A stretch of DNA of 64,000 bases, taken from contig VXCM01001349.1 in the NCBI GenBank assembly GCA_014773175.1, forward strand, positions 149,711-213,710, read 5' to 3'. Each line of letters starts with the position of its first letter. Within the stretch, counting starts at the first letter, position 1. Made by a program: the position numbers and the translations under genes. Origin of the DNA: Lucifuga dentata. Its lineage: Eukaryota; Chordata; Actinopteri; Ophidiiformes; Bythitidae. The notes beneath the pieces are model-generated. The model did no database searches, had not been told where the DNA came from, and saw only the letters and a program-made list of their open reading frames with translations. This document shows positions 1-13,200 of the stretch, in pieces.

Positions 1-129
1 CCTTAGCTGCGTTACTGTGCTGGTAGCATGCTCATCATTTACTGAAAAATAACTGTTTTCATAATGTGCATGTTTGTTATTTGTGTTGGATAAATGTAAG
101 TTCTCATTGGCCTGTTTGTATCTCTACAG

Positions 130-3032
130 CCCCCCTCAATCATGGCCTTCCCTGCCACCACACCCACAGGCATGATGGGATATGGCATGGTCAGTATTAT
201 GACGTTCTCTATGTATGTTTGCAGTATAGGTTATAAAGTAGAACTGGAGCTACCACTGTCAATTACAAATAACTAATACTAATAATAATAATAACTAATA
301 AATACAGTGACTTACTGATTAATTCAAATATCACCAATAATCACTAAGATCCATTGCAGGTTACCAGAACCCAAACTACTAAAGCTTTTTTTAAAGCAAG
401 TCAAATAAAAAATCAATATTTTTTCGCAATGACAATGAAACTGAGCAAAGCAGCACATATCAGAAACTGGTTTCAGGAAATGTTTGGCATAAATTATACA
501 GTAATATAAACAATAAATTATCTATAAATATCAACTGCTGAATTTTCTAATGTTCAACCTTTGCATTAATTGACTGGCCATTCCAGATGTAACATGCATC
601 GGTCTCTCGGTGAAGCACCCGAGTTGAATCATCAAAATCTAAAAATGTGCTGATTGAATTCATAAAGCAGATTACAGAAATACTGTATCACTGTCTAATA
701 ACTTATTTGGTGCTGTGGGATACTTTACAGCCTCCACAAATGGGCTCCATGGGGATAATGAATCCACCCACCATGATGTACACCCAGCCTGTGATGAGGC
801 CACCCAACCCCTTTGGTTCTGTGTCGAGTGCTCAGGTGGGTGAACAGCTCGCTGCCTACTGTCAGAATCCATTTATATAGTTATAGCAGTGAGAAAAAAG
901 GTGGATTCATTGTGTTATGTACCAGAGTTAGTCCTTGTTACGTGTGTGTGTGTCTCTGTGTCATACTACACAGTGCTGCAGATAACAGTTTTAACAATGG
1001 ACCTATTACTCTGTTGAGGAGAAAGGCACAAAACTGCAAATCATCACCCTGTTTTCCCCAACAGCGTCTTTAATTAACCTTTCATCTTTTCTTCAACTTT
1101 TCCAAACTAATCTCATTGCTCCTTCAGTCTTGGTACTGACTCTCTGACTTCTCGTCTGGTCCTCCTACTTCCTCTATCTCTTCCTGAAATAGCCCTCTGC
1201 AGCCTCTAGTCCTTCCAGCCAGAGTCCTCTTCGAGCCCCTGGACAGGATCCATTTGCACACCTCTCTCTCAAGGATTTCTTGTAGAGCATCTCTTCAGGT
1301 ACAGCATGCACCTGCATGCATCACATGCCCCGTGCTAAATCCCTACGTTTCTTTTTTAACTTGCCCCATTTGCATTCTCTCTCTCTCTCTGCTTTTTTCG
1401 TGATTAAATGCTAGCTGTATTTTTCTCTTGCTTATTCTGCTTTAGCTTGGCTGTAGTTGTTTTTGAATTTCTTGTCTGCTTTAAAGGATTGACTGCATGT
1501 CTTTAATTTATCCAGACCAGTACAATGTGAGCAACATCTGATAATGATATATTGGCCGATATGTATTTTTTTTGCATACACACTGAAACATGGACAAGCA
1601 CTTTTGGCAATGATCCATTGAAACTGGGTTGAGGTAAAGATATGCACTGATCCTGCCTTTGTGTGCTGTGAGAAATACAGTATATTTGTTAAGTGCACAT
1701 GAACAGCCATAAGAAGTCATAATTACCAGCTGCCAAGTTGTGAGCTTTTAGGGGTTAGGGTTTATTTATCATTTTATTCCCAACCAGAATGAATGTGTGA
1801 ATGTGTGACTTGATTTTTACTTCTGGCCTCAGAAGTGGGAGCTTTCGAGGAGAGCATGAAGGCAGCATGAGTCACTAACAATGAACCTTATCATCAAAGA
1901 TGACAGTAGCTGTAACAGTAAGCTCTGACCAGTCATTTTATAAATAATTTGGTTCAAATTTATTTATTATTGGGATAAGCCCCTTGAGATGCAGCATCTC
2001 GTTTTCAAGGGGGACCCAACATATAACACAAACAATACATAGCAACAGAAAAGTGATAACAAACAACATATAACAAACAAAACAAATACACAACAATCAA
2101 ACAAAACAAAACAAAAGAAAAAAAAAAGCACAACACCACAAGTTGACCAAAGTAGGGCTAAATATACTGAAAATAAGCAGTGTAATGTGATGGATATCAA
2201 GTACAATCAAGTATAAACATACAGGTATAAAGAATAAACGGTGACAGTGACAGACATCATTGAAAATAAAAATAAAATAATAACACTTAAACGCTGACAA
2301 ACTAGCTGACACAAAATGTGTCCTATTCTAGTAATATACTTTCCTAAAGAGAAAGAAAAAACTATAATAATAGGACTGAATTTCCTTAATTTTCATAAGA
2401 AACAGTTTTTTAAATATATTTGCACCAAATTTCACCTTTTGATAGTCAATCGTTGGATAAAAATGCCTGTTTTTGTTTTTTTTGTTTTTTTTTGTTTTTT
2501 TTTAAGATCTCATTGAGAGCTGTATTACTTTTGAAAATATTGATGGAACTACTGAAAAACACAATGCTTAACATAATGTTAAGAAATTAATTTAAAAATT
2601 CCTGACTCCCCNCCGGATCAGGATTAGCACTAAAATTGAATGGGTTCTTCTAATGGCCCACCCTTTGTTAAAATTGGTTCATAGCTTTTTGAGTAATTCT
2701 GCTGACAAATATACAAAAATAACCTTCCTGTCTGAGATAATAAGAAAAATTGAGGTCAAATACACAATCAAACACAGCCTGTAAAATATTTATTTATTTA
2801 CTGCAGCTTCTTTTTGCATATCTGCTAATAAATACACAGATAACTATGGCCGGTACAATATAGATTTTATTTGGGCTTTATTCGTTTCATACCTTAGCTC
2901 ACTCATGCAGGTCTGTTCTCCTGTTTCACCACAAGCTGCTCAACCTTTAACCTTGTAGCGTTGCTGAAACTAACAGGTAGTAATTGAAGCCGTATTCTCT
3001 CTGTTGCCCTTCCACAGATGCAGTTCATGTAA
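130..3032 (+). CDS. picalm: picalm, 3' terminal coding exons (partial)
   Basis: Phosphatidylinositol-binding clathrin assembly protein (CALM) binds PI(4,5)P2, clathrin and AP-2 and sorts R-SNAREs during endocytosis. Only its C-terminal tail is here. Coding exons are 130-189, 731-835 and 3018-3032, all phase 0 with AG/GT borders. They encode an MAFPATTPTGMMGYGM segment, then PPQMGSMGI with QPVMRPPNPFG, then MQFM and a stop. This reproduces the conserved vertebrate C-terminus (FPATTPTGMxGYG, QPVMRPPNPFG, QFM). The ANTH domain and the rest of the gene lie left of the window. The NPF tripeptide is a typical EH-domain ligand. Teleosts have picalm paralogues, so the exact one (picalma or picalmb) is not decided. 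An alternative last exon is annotated separately. Confidence 0.93.
1193..1285 (+). CDS. picalm: picalm alternative terminal exon ending DPFAHLSLKDFL
   Basis: This stretch lies between the penultimate and last picalm exons. An AG at 1191-1192, after a pyrimidine-rich run, opens a phase-0 frame that joins directly to the exon ending at 835. It encodes 30 residues (PSAASSPSSQSPLRAPGQ, then DPFAHLSLKDFL) and stops at 1283-1285. The tail carries a DPF motif, the class that docks on the AP-2 alpha ear, so this isoform would differ from the QFM terminus in its AP-2 contacts. Composition and motif suit a clathrin adaptor. I believe similar alternative tails occur in PICALM/AP180 transcripts but cannot verify that here. 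Splicing itself is inferred. Confidence 0.62.
   Translation, partial: PSAASSPSSQSPLRAPGQDPFAHLSLKDFL
1968..2760. repeat. degenerate interspersed repeat, AT-rich
   Basis: Picalm intron sequence. Near 1975-2020 it has a short GC-richer motif (AAGCCCCTTGAGATGCAGCA) and then long A-rich runs. Around 2600-2720 it resembles the 3' tail of teleost LINE-type elements. There is no intact frame. The family is not determined; the repeat call rests on composition and remembered resemblance. Confidence 0.35.
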
Positions 3033-4425
3033 AATGAAGGAAGTGTCTCTCAGAAGATGAAGCACTTAGCAGCCAAGCTTTGTCCTCGTTGCAGTCCAAC
3101 TCTTCAGAGAAACATTCTCACGCCCCCAGACACAGACATGTCAGAACACAATGGTGCAGCGACTGTCAGAAACCATGGTAACCATCTCCAAATGACGTTT
3201 GGCGATAACTCACGCCCCATTATTCTGTAATTTGTCCAAGACATGGAGTGATGCTGCTGTCTAACCCCCCTAAAAGGATTCCTTATCCTTAATCTGTAAA
3301 GGTAGTTCCAGGTGCTGAGAAACTTTGATGTTATGTATTTGGAAATACTGTGGTTGGATGTAAAGGCTTGATGTGGGGGAGGGGAGAGGGAGGTGGCAGG
3401 AAGTAGTTGTCCTTCCCTTTCTTGATCTGATCATCAGTCATCCATTTCCTACAGTTATTTAACTGTCACTACGTAGTGATGCTAATGACGTTTACACCTG
3501 TTTAGTTTTTGTCTTTTTTACTGTGTTTACAGTAGACATTCCTTGTGTGTTGTTTGTATTTATTTATGATTATTGGTTTAAGATTGGGGAAAAAATATAA
3601 AATGTACATTGAACAGCCGTGGGAGCGCTTCAGCGTTAAACAAGAATCTCAGACTATCATTGAGAGGTAGAGTTAAAAATAGCTAATATGTAAATTACAC
3701 CTATTAAGCAGAATGATAGAGCACTAAATATTCTCCAAGTTTTGTGTTTTAAGAAGAATTTTTACTAGATGAAAACTTTCACAGTCTCCGTTGTACTTAA
3801 AGTGCAGGGGTTAGAGTACGAGTCAGTTATCTACAGTATATAGTCGATTCTGTGCCTATAGGGTTTTCTGCAAACGAAGAGTTTTCCATCATCCACGATT
3901 CTGAAGCGTCACACTGGGTAGTGGGCTCCATTTGCTTTAAGCTTGGCATGCCGTTGACTCACTGACCGTATTCAAGGCTGCCTTTACTCTGAATGTGAAA
4001 GAGTTGTCTTCATGTTGCACACATCTTTCCATGCTACAGTTCCTCACGGAGTGGGATGAGAGGACCATGTGTCTGGTTGCTGCTTAGCTGCTGCTACAGC
4101 AAGCGTGGGGGGGNGGGGGGGGGGGAAGGGTCAGGCAGATTTGATGTAAATTAATTGTATAAAAGATCCAGAGGAGCAGGGGAGAGTGGAGCGCTGTTGA
4201 TCGGTGCTCTGTGTATATAAAAACTGACTGTTCTTTGAGTGCAAAAGTGAAAGATGTATGAAATATGAAAGCAATTCAATCAAATTTGACTCTACCTAAG
4301 TTTGATTCAGGATATTCTCTGCGTTTGTCTCCGCAGATCTTTTCTTTATGTAATTAGAAGGTGTAGCAGACAATGACTGAAGTCTTTTCTTTCTTTTACA
4401 AATAAAGAGCAGCTTCCACAAACTT
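3033..4425 (+). other. picalm: picalm 3' untranslated region
   Basis: There is no open frame of note between the picalm stop and the poly(A) signal at 4401-4406, so this is read as 3' UTR of about 1.4 kb. It contains several AT-rich stretches and a poly(G) tract broken by an N at 4114. The extent is inferred from the signal. No polyadenylation evidence is available. Confidence 0.7.
4401..4406 (+). terminator. picalm: picalm polyadenylation signal AATAAA
   Basis: A canonical AATAAA lies about 1.37 kb after the picalm stop and is followed within 30 nt by a T/GT-rich stretch, as expected for cleavage and polyadenylation. Confidence 0.65.
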
Positions 4426-5266
4426 GTCTTTCTTTGGTTCTCATTAAAGTGAACATTGTAGTACTGAGTTATAGTGAATTTTAAATGGTGTTACTGTTTC
4501 TTAAAAAGCAAAGAGAAGCAGATTTGTTCACTGCTAACCTAAGGATTTTTTTTTCTGTATTGAAATTACTTTTGAATTTTTACTCTTTCCAATCAACCTT
4601 CTATTTCCCGATTATTAATTGATTGATAATTAATAGCATTAGTAATCTATCTACCTGTCCTGTCAGTATAGGCATTTGAGATACACATAAATTCAACAAA
4701 GCAGGTATTTTTGGCCAAGAACATCATTAGATAGTTACGAACATAACATTACTAAATTGAATTATATAATTACAGTATTTACAGTAACACTTTTTTCCAT
4801 GATGTTGGCTTTACCCAGTGTTGTGAATGTTTTTTTTATATGGACAACTATTAACATGAGCTGCAATCCAGCAGATGAATACCACTCAAAACAAGAATTT
4901 AGAGAGGTTTGTTCCACAATGAGAAGGGTGAGGAATTCAGTGAATGTTACAGAAGAATTTCATAACTAAATCCTTACAGCATCATCCAGCTTCAGGTTTC
5001 CAGCTGCTGCTTTTTCTTTTTCTTCTCTTTCTGGGATTAGAAAGAGAAATTAGGAGGGATTCAAATTCGAGGGTGGAAAGTAAGTCTAAGTACTCAGGTC
5101 ATGTACTAAAGTACAATTTTGAGCTATTTTGCAGTTATTTAATTTTTCTATTCCAATAAATTTAAGAGAACAATATTAGTTTTTACTCAACTACATTTAT
5201 CTGACATTTTGTAGATGAAGACTTTAAATCTAATAAGAGAAAAAAATAAGCATAACAGTGAGGCTA

Positions 5267-5306
5267 TATATATATATATGTTTGTGTGTGTGTGTGTGTG
5301 TGTGTT
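5267..5306. repeat. (AT)n/(TG)n microsatellite
   Basis: Compound dinucleotide repeat, (AT)n then (TG)n, in the picalm-sytl2 spacer. Apart from the minus-strand open frame at 6088-6465, the 4430-7270 spacer shows only AT-rich sequence and a poly(A) tract with an N at 5454. Confidence 0.9.
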
Positions 5307-6087
5307 AAAGTGTTTTCACTCAAAGACACAATACACTTTATGACACTATCTAAAGAGATGAATGCATTTTCTCAGCCTGAAGAGGAGTGTGTCATCCTCC
5401 AACTGATCTGAAAGTGAAAACTTCCAAAATGGGTTAAAAAAAAAAAAAAAAAANAAAAAAAAAAAAAAAAAGTCTAAAAATTTTCAAATTTGGAGATTTA
5501 TATTATCACCAAAATGTTCTTTGTTCATTCCAAAAATTCCAGAATTGGAGATGCAACTTTTTACATACTATTTCATGTTTGAAATTTTTGAGATGTTCAC
5601 TTCAAAGTCCTCTGCTTTGCGCCTGTAAATCTTTTAGATGTGTGTACCTTCCCTCCTATTTTAGTTTCACTATTATATTGTATATCACAGGCACATCATT
5701 TGTACTGTCACTTGTTTGCCTTTAACTGGAATTTTTGATGAAGGACTTTTATTTGCAATGAGATTATTTCCGTTGTGGTTTCATTAAGTAAACAATAAGA
5801 GCATCAACTGTTGAATTTAGATCATTGAGCTGTTCAGAAAGTCACTGGACAGGCCAAAGAGTTCCACATCATGGCCCCATTAAATCCCTTTAAGTCCTTC
5901 AAACTGTAGAACTGAAAAACAGGTGAGGAAACACACCTGGACAGGTGTCTTAAAGCTTGTGTTTGATAATAGCTCAGCTCTGGATTTCCTCAGGGATACA
6001 CGGTTGTAAACACATACACGCCCCTTAGTCAAACAGCCTGATGGGAGTCTCTGGAAACTGAGGACACCTGCTGGACGCTACCGGGTA

Positions 6088-6465
6088 TTACACCACATGC
6101 GGCTCCAAACGCTTTATCCTGAATTTAACAAACTCATACCACTTCCTGCTGGGTTTGACATCATGAAGACTCCAGATAAGTGGTGAATTTCGCCTGAAAT
6201 CGTAAACCTGTGGGTGTGAGAGTGGAATAAGTGCACCGAGCAGCTGCCTGAGCTCCAGCTCCGTCAGGTCCTCCCCATCCACAGGAGTCCGCCCTCCTCT
6301 GCTCCCTGTCAGAGGAGCTCCTCTCCTCCCGCAGCAGCCCCGCGGAGCAGATCCAAACTTCCAGGTGTTTACCGACTCAGGAGGATGGGAGTGACAGGAG
6401 CCGCTTAGAGGAGCTGCAGGGGTCCTGTGAGCGCGTCGGTAGGCGACATCTGCACATTTCTGCTC
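6088..6465 (-). CDS. unassigned open frame, C-terminal exon candidate
   Basis: A minus-strand frame is open for about 125 codons from an in-frame stop near 6465 to the TAA at 6088-6090, in a local GC-rich patch in otherwise AT-rich spacer. It has no ATG in frame, so if coding it is a spliced 3' exon or starts at a non-ATG. The C-terminal 60 residues have a protein-like composition (DGEDLTELELRQLLGALIP, then SPLIWSLHDVKPSRKWYEF and VKFRIKRLEPHVV). An AG at a good acceptor context (CCACAG) lies just before the VYDFRRNSPLIW part. In human, CCDC83 lies here in this orientation, but I see no match to CCDC83. It may instead be a 5' non-coding or promoter region of sytl2 that happens to be open. Confidence 0.25.
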   Translation of the reverse strand, partial: EQKCADVAYRRAHRTPAAPLSGSCHSHPPESVNTWKFGSAPRGCCGRRGAPLTGSRGGRTPVDGEDLTELELRQLLGALIPLSHPQVYDFRRNSPLIWSLHDVKPSRKWYEFVKFRIKRLEPHVV

Positions 6466-7270
6466 TTATAGTCAGACTCAGAACGATGCTTAATATCTCA
6501 GAGTTATAGGAAGGAAGCCGCTGGCACAGTCTGGGTAATTCAATGGAAATTTGCCAAAATTTGCCAAAGTTTGTTTTCTGTTTCATATGTTTTTGGTCAT
6601 TTATTCTATGTATGCCTTAGAAGGAGGAACAATTCAGGTTCCATAGAAAGTATCTGAAATAAAACATAGGATTATACCCTAATTCTCCACAATCCTAAAG
6701 TTTAGAGTCTATTCAAATGAAATAGCCATCTGTGCTGTAAAGTGTGAATATCTCACCAAATAACAGAACGATTTTAATTAGCTCTCAATAAAGCCTTAAA
6801 AAAAAACTTAATTCCTTAAATTCCAGAATATCTACTTCAGGTTTTCACTTTTATCTTAACCTGTTTGTCGTGGTAAAGCATCATTTTTACTGATCTCCCT
6901 TAACACACCTCAGATGACTCAGACTTTGCGTTGATGTTATATTAGCAACCAGTTCTCTGAGCAACTGTGCAAAAGGTGTCTTATTGCTGCATCACAGGTG
7001 CTAAGGGTTTCCTTCTCACTTAGTATCAGTATTATACTATTATAGTCATGTAGAACTTGCATGTTAAGTCATATAGAATAATATTTTCTGAACGTTTTTT
7101 GGAATTTCACACTTTCCTGGCATTTAAAGAAATGTGAGGTGGTAAAATAAAGGAACAATGAGCAGAAATGTTGCTATTTAGGATCTGTTAAGGTGGATTT
7201 GTCTGGCAGCTGGTGGTTTCTCCCAACCTGAGAGCTTTTCCACACCTGAGAGAAACAAGGAGGAGGAACC

Positions 7271-10200
7271 ATGATTGACCTGAGCCACCTGACAGAGGAG
7301 GAGAAGGGGGTGATAATGACGGTGCTGAGGAGGGATGCTGAGCTGAAAAAGGCAGAGGAGGAGCGAATCATGTATGTATACATCTTAAATAGGCAGCCAC
7401 CTTAATTTTCACTCCTATATTGCTGCAAAACAAGTCGTAATCAGGAATCCTCATCTCAATATGTTTCACATCAGCAGAAATTTATTTGTACTATAATTAA
7501 ACAGAAGTCACATTATCAAGTGGATGCCATTTTAATGATTTAATAAGTATGGCCAAGTCTTCTATCAACGTTTCTGTGACAGGAGGCCTTTGTGGGACAG
7601 TAAACATGCTGGTCCAAGTCCTACTTGTCTGACCATAATAGAATAACACAATAACAGCTCGGTCAGATACAGACGTTGCTTCCATCACTGAGAAGGCTCA
7701 ACATGAGATACTGCAGGTAATTAGATTACAACCATGGTTCACTCCACTCATGAGAGAGGATCATGCTGCTCTGATGGACAGGAATAGAAACACTCAGAGG
7801 CACAACAGTGAGAAACATCCCATGCATGTATGAGATCCAACTATAGCCAGAAAAGTACTCTAAAGTAAAGTAGATAATGCTAAAATTGTTGATGCATTAC
7901 CTTGAATCTGCTACATGTTAATACATCAATAATGAAAATTCCTAAAACTGGAGACAGCAGGTAAAGTTGAGAACCTTGTATAGCAAACTTTGGAGAAATA
8001 GGAATAAAACAATGAAAATTCTAGGATGAATTAATAAAAATCCCCCAAACTTGAGATACAAGCTCAAGCTTTTTCAATTGACAGTGTTACCAACTTTCTA
8101 TGTAATTTTGGAGCATGAATTAAATGAATCTCACAAATTTTCCCAAATTAGATTGAGATAATTTTAAAAATTCCTAAGGTAATACCTAAAATGCTTTTTC
8201 TTATTGAAGCAAGACAGAGATAAAAGATTTTATCTGACAAAAGCAACATTTAATGAACGTATCTCATATTGAATTTTTATTCTGCAAAGTAACTAGTGAG
8301 TACATCCATTAGATAAATTTAGGAGTAAAACATACAATATTTCTATTAGAAATATAGTGGAATATGAGTAGAATGTAACACAGAATGGAAAAACTTGTGT
8401 ACTTTAATTGAATATTTCGTATGCTATTTTCCCTTTACCTTAAAGTTCAAAGAACCTTAAAATTGTAGCTATGTACAGTAATTGATTAGACATTCATGCT
8501 GTACAATACAGTTGCAGCAGCATTTTGCCTTCTTCTATTTTGGGATTAAATTATGTCAAATATTGCAGTTGGAGAAATGGCATGAACAGCCAAACAAAAT
8601 CTTAAAATCCAGCCAATCTATCTTAATGCAATTTAGGCTCGAAAACACCTGCAAACATGCTCTCCATGTACATAATATATATATATATATATACATAACA
8701 TTCCATGCTGTAGTAGCCTGTGATCCATTCTGACCTCCCTCATGTGTCCCCAGGAAGAGAGACTCCTTCACTCCTAACATACAGCCACAATTTGAGCAAT
8801 AAATGTATAAAACCTCTTTGAAGCTGTGGTACATTTCATTTTTAAAAGCCAAGAATGCCATGAAACAGCGTGCTTTTCATTGAGTGTAAATGAATTGACT
8901 GGGCAGGTTTTTCATCAGCAGGAGACTGACTCGGGCCAAGCCTGGGCCAGACACAGCGAGCATTCAGTCTGGTGTAAAAGGATTAAGCCAACAGCCGGTA
9001 ATAATGTGCAACCCTTTTTTCACATGACCACTGAGCTTTTCCAGCAAGAGGGAGGATGAGTCAGAATGGCCATTTTAAGGCATGATTTCTTGTATTTTTA
9101 TTCAGTTCACTGGAAATAGTTTCCTGGTAGTAACTTTGGAAGAATCATGTTTGCTAAATATGATATCTGACCAATCATAATGCAGGTCAAAAATTTAGTT
9201 TGTTCTGTACTAAAAATAAACTTTATTAATACAGCACCTTTCTTTAAGTGCATTTGCAAAGTAAATAGAGCAGGGGTTCTCCATCTGTGGGACATGTTCC
9301 TCTGGTGGTACTCAAAGTGCCCCCTGGTGGTCCACCGGATGACTCTGGAAATTTCTGCAGAGGATCTAAACAATTGACATCTATGAAAATTTTGTTATTG
9401 TGGCAAAGTATTTCCAAATAAAATGTTTTCATTTCATACAAAATAGTTTTATAATGATTCATTATTTTTCTCTTTTACTTAAGAATTTTTTTTTTAGTTG
9501 AAAATAGCCCAACTCAGCTATGTACTTCTGTTCAAGGTGGATGTCTAAGTTTTCATGATCATACTGTAAACTTCTCAATTTCAGTATGGTACACGAGGGG
9601 TTTCTATGATTATGGTTTGTAGATATTTTGATACTTGGAAAAAAAAAAAGCCAAATTAAACTCAAAATAAAAAAGTAAGAAAACAGAATCAAAACAAACT
9701 GTATCCAATCATTTCTTTCTTGCATGTGAAAAAACATGTCTTTTTTTTTCATTTTTCTGCCCTTGACTTTATATTTCTCCTCATATTTAGAGAACGCTAC
9801 TCAGATACTCAAGAGTTATTCAAAGACCTGAATTAAAAAGGTGTCAGATTCTCCATTCAGCATCTTTTATTTGTTCATTCTCTAGACAGTCTTTTTGTGT
9901 CTGTAGCCACTGAGCTGCAGAGCTACAATTTCCTGTGCCCTTCATTACTTCTATTCAATAAGAAAAAGAGCATTCAGCTGCTATTATGTTGTCAAGAAAT
10001 TCTTAAGTATTTAACATTTGAGTATTTTCTTTACTTTTTTATTAGTCAAAAATACTTTGCTGTCACTCATAACTAATATTTTTCGGTGACTCATATCTTT
10101 TCATGTCTCCTTTGTGTTTTTGTATCAGGAAGCTACAGTCGTTACTGGACAGCAGCTCACAGGCAGACTATAAGCTGAAGTACCTGACTGGGGAGTGGTT

Positions 10201-13200
10201 TTACGAGGTCAAGTCCCGCAGACACATGGACAAGATCCATGGCTCAGAGATCATCCTGGCCTCCATGAGACAGAGGAAAGCTACTAGTTTAGGTGTGTTC
10301 ACATGTAAAGTCAAACGGGCATGAAGGCTAACCTGTAAGCATCTGCTCAAAAATGTTGTACCACAATGATAAAATAGGATATTTGGATATTGCGCAGTGT
10401 TTTGGAATCTTTGTATGCTCAGCTCATTTCCCCTCTCTACTGCAGATGGCTCCCTCAAAATTGAAAAATCCAATAAGGTATCTAGCGGCCGAGACTCAGA
10501 CATTGTTTGTCCATCTAAACCTGCCAGATGTTATGTGCCAATGCAGCTGCAGGAGACAAGGTACATTCCCTGTCCTGTCTATCTATTTCCTATTGTTATC
10601 CTGGAAAAGAAGTAGATGAATTTGCTTGACACAGCTTTCATTTAAGCTGGCTGTTCAATAGAGTTCAGTGAGAGATAATTGAGTTATTTACTTTATTGAC
10701 TTTTTTGAGACATCAGCATAAGATCTTCTGACTGGATAAAGACTTGCTGGTCTGTGATTGGTCTCCATGTGACAAATACAGTATATGACTGGGGTGAATT
10801 AATGCTGGAGAAAGCATTTTCCAGATCTAAGACATAAGATGTAATCTTACTGTTTTGAGGATAGTAACTCCCCTATTCTAGTGAATTGTGTGTAATACAC
10901 GCACGTGTGCATGGGTGTATTATCTGTGGTTGTCTTGTGACTCAGGCTGTGTAAACATAGGTGGTGCTAACATGGAATATGTCCGTTTTATAGCTTACAG
11001 TATCTAACTACTCACAGGATGTGGTCTAATGGTCTGATGTACGATTGAAAAACAGGCTTATTTAGTGTGTTTAAATAATTGTTTAACTTTATCTTTCTCA
11101 CCCTTACTCTAAATGAGAATAGACTTTCTTACATCAATATCTTGTTTATTTTTATAATGTAGTTCCACCAAAGGGATAAAAACTTCCCCATCCTATGGCT
11201 CTGATGTCAGGCACCAGTAGTTTTGTTTAGGTTTAATGAAAATATGATAAAAAAAAAAAAAAAAAAAAAATCCCCAAAATGTTGCATTTATCTCTTTAAG
11301 TGCAGCTTACTCCAGTGGGTGCTACTTGTATGTATATTAAGATAAGAAAAAACTTTATTTATCCCAAAGGAAATTGTTACCTATTAGTATAGAACTTGGC
11401 AAGCAACATAAAATGCATTCCACTCTTATCACAGTCCATTTAATATTTGACTTGGTGGGGTTTCTTAACTTGTGCATAAGGCTGTAAATTGGCTAAACAA
11501 ATAATAACAGCCAAAGGCTGTACAAGCCAAACTCCTTGCCACTCAGTGCAGCAAGAGCAGGTTTTACAATGCTGCTCCTGTGGGTTATTTACACATGAAT
11601 TTAAAAGCAATAAAATGACGAAAACCTGCTGCCCTTAATACACAGTAAATTCTTTCACAAAGCTACAGTGGCATTTATTGTGACTTTTGTCGGACAGGAA
11701 TCGTATGGAATGTTTTCTGAGACTTCAGTATTTTGATTTTCTAGTCTTTATTGGCCTTTCCTCTCTTTGATATGATCATTATTTGCATTAATTAAGCCCA
11801 GCCATGTGCATTATATGTCTGAGCAAAGCAGCCACAAATATACTGAAGATTTTTCCACAATATGGTAAAATGTTTCATGCAGAGAAGGTTGTAGAAAACT
11901 CAGTCAGGTCAACTGGATTCAAGTTTTTAATTCTGAAACGTTTCACCATCCATCCAAATGGCTTTGTCAGACATTGACTGATGAAGCCATTTGCATGGAT
12001 GGTGAAACATTTTAGAATTAAAAACATGAATCCAGTTGACCTGACTGAGTTTTCTACAACAACTTATCTACCGCCTGGATGACTGAGAATCTTCATCAAA
12101 ATCAATTCATATACGGAACTTTATTGATATTTCACACTTCACACTACTGTCTTCATTCAACTTTGCTAACTCCTCATGTTAAAAAAAAAAATCACATTTT
12201 TTCCAGCGATGAAGAAAAAGAGAAACTGAATTCAGCAATCCACTCTCCAGGAAGGGTAGGCATATGTGTTAAATATAATAACGCAAATAACAAAAGCAGA
12301 TTGGTCTTTTTTGGTGTGGTCTTGTTTTAGTAATCATACAACTATTCAACCCCTTCAAGCAAAGGCACAATCCTTTCAACCGAGCTTCCCTTATTCTGGT
12401 GGAGCCATCTGAAAAGACAGCGGTCGTGGTAACCGCTGGAGACCAGGAGTTTTCTAAGTCATCTGAGAAAGGTTTGTAAGATTATTTAAAGCACTAAAAT
12501 GAATATGCACTGAAATCGACAATGTAATCTTTCATGTAACTTTTCCGTTTCTGTTAGAAGGCATACCTCCGCTGAAGAGTCAAGCAGCTGCTGATTCCAG
12601 TCAGACTTCAGGGGGCTCCGTCACATCAGAAAGCTCCTCAGTAGGCTTCAGGCCTGTGCCCAAAGAAAGGACATTTCTTTCAAAACATACCTACATCGCA
12701 TCAGAAAGCAATGGCTTTGGCTTAGATCCACAGACAGGGTCAGAGGTCATTGTCCCTGCCCCACGATTCAGCCTCCAGCGTGGCTCTAGTGGGGACTCTA
12801 ACCAGTCCAGCCTAAAGGGCCAAGAAGAAATGTCACAGAAAACTGTGGTTACAGTGTCTCAAGTATCTCAGTCCAGTCAGCCATCCAGCTCTCCAGATTA
12901 TAGAAACCTACCAGCTATAACAAGAGACAGGTTAGTGGAAAATTCCTCTTATAACTTCTATCCAAAAGCCTTCACTGAAGCTTCCTCATTCTTTCCCTGA
13001 AACTGACAACCTGTGCAATTTCAGCATAGTCACATACACCCAACGTGATGCATCCCCTGAGAGAGAAATACAACTGAGGAGAGAAGAAAGAGATGAAGTG
13101 AGCCAAAGAGAAGATGCAGGTTTGCATGCTGTCACTCTACACACTGCAGGGATTCAGGATTCAGAGAGCAGAAACAACAGCAGTGTGGGAACAGGGACGA

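Noticed and set aside
2097..2312. Hydrophobic minus-strand frames rich in F, C and L
   Set aside because: Arise from A-rich repeat sequence. There are no splice context, start or family features.
8556..8861. Minus-strand frame of about 100 codons in a sytl2 intron
   Set aside because: It includes an AT microsatellite translated as YIYIYI and has no homology or splice support.
11338..11390. Motif resembling teleost repeat tails (ACTTTATTTATCCCAAAGG)
   Set aside because: Short and without boundaries. A similar inverted hint near 17170 is equally weak, so no element is called.
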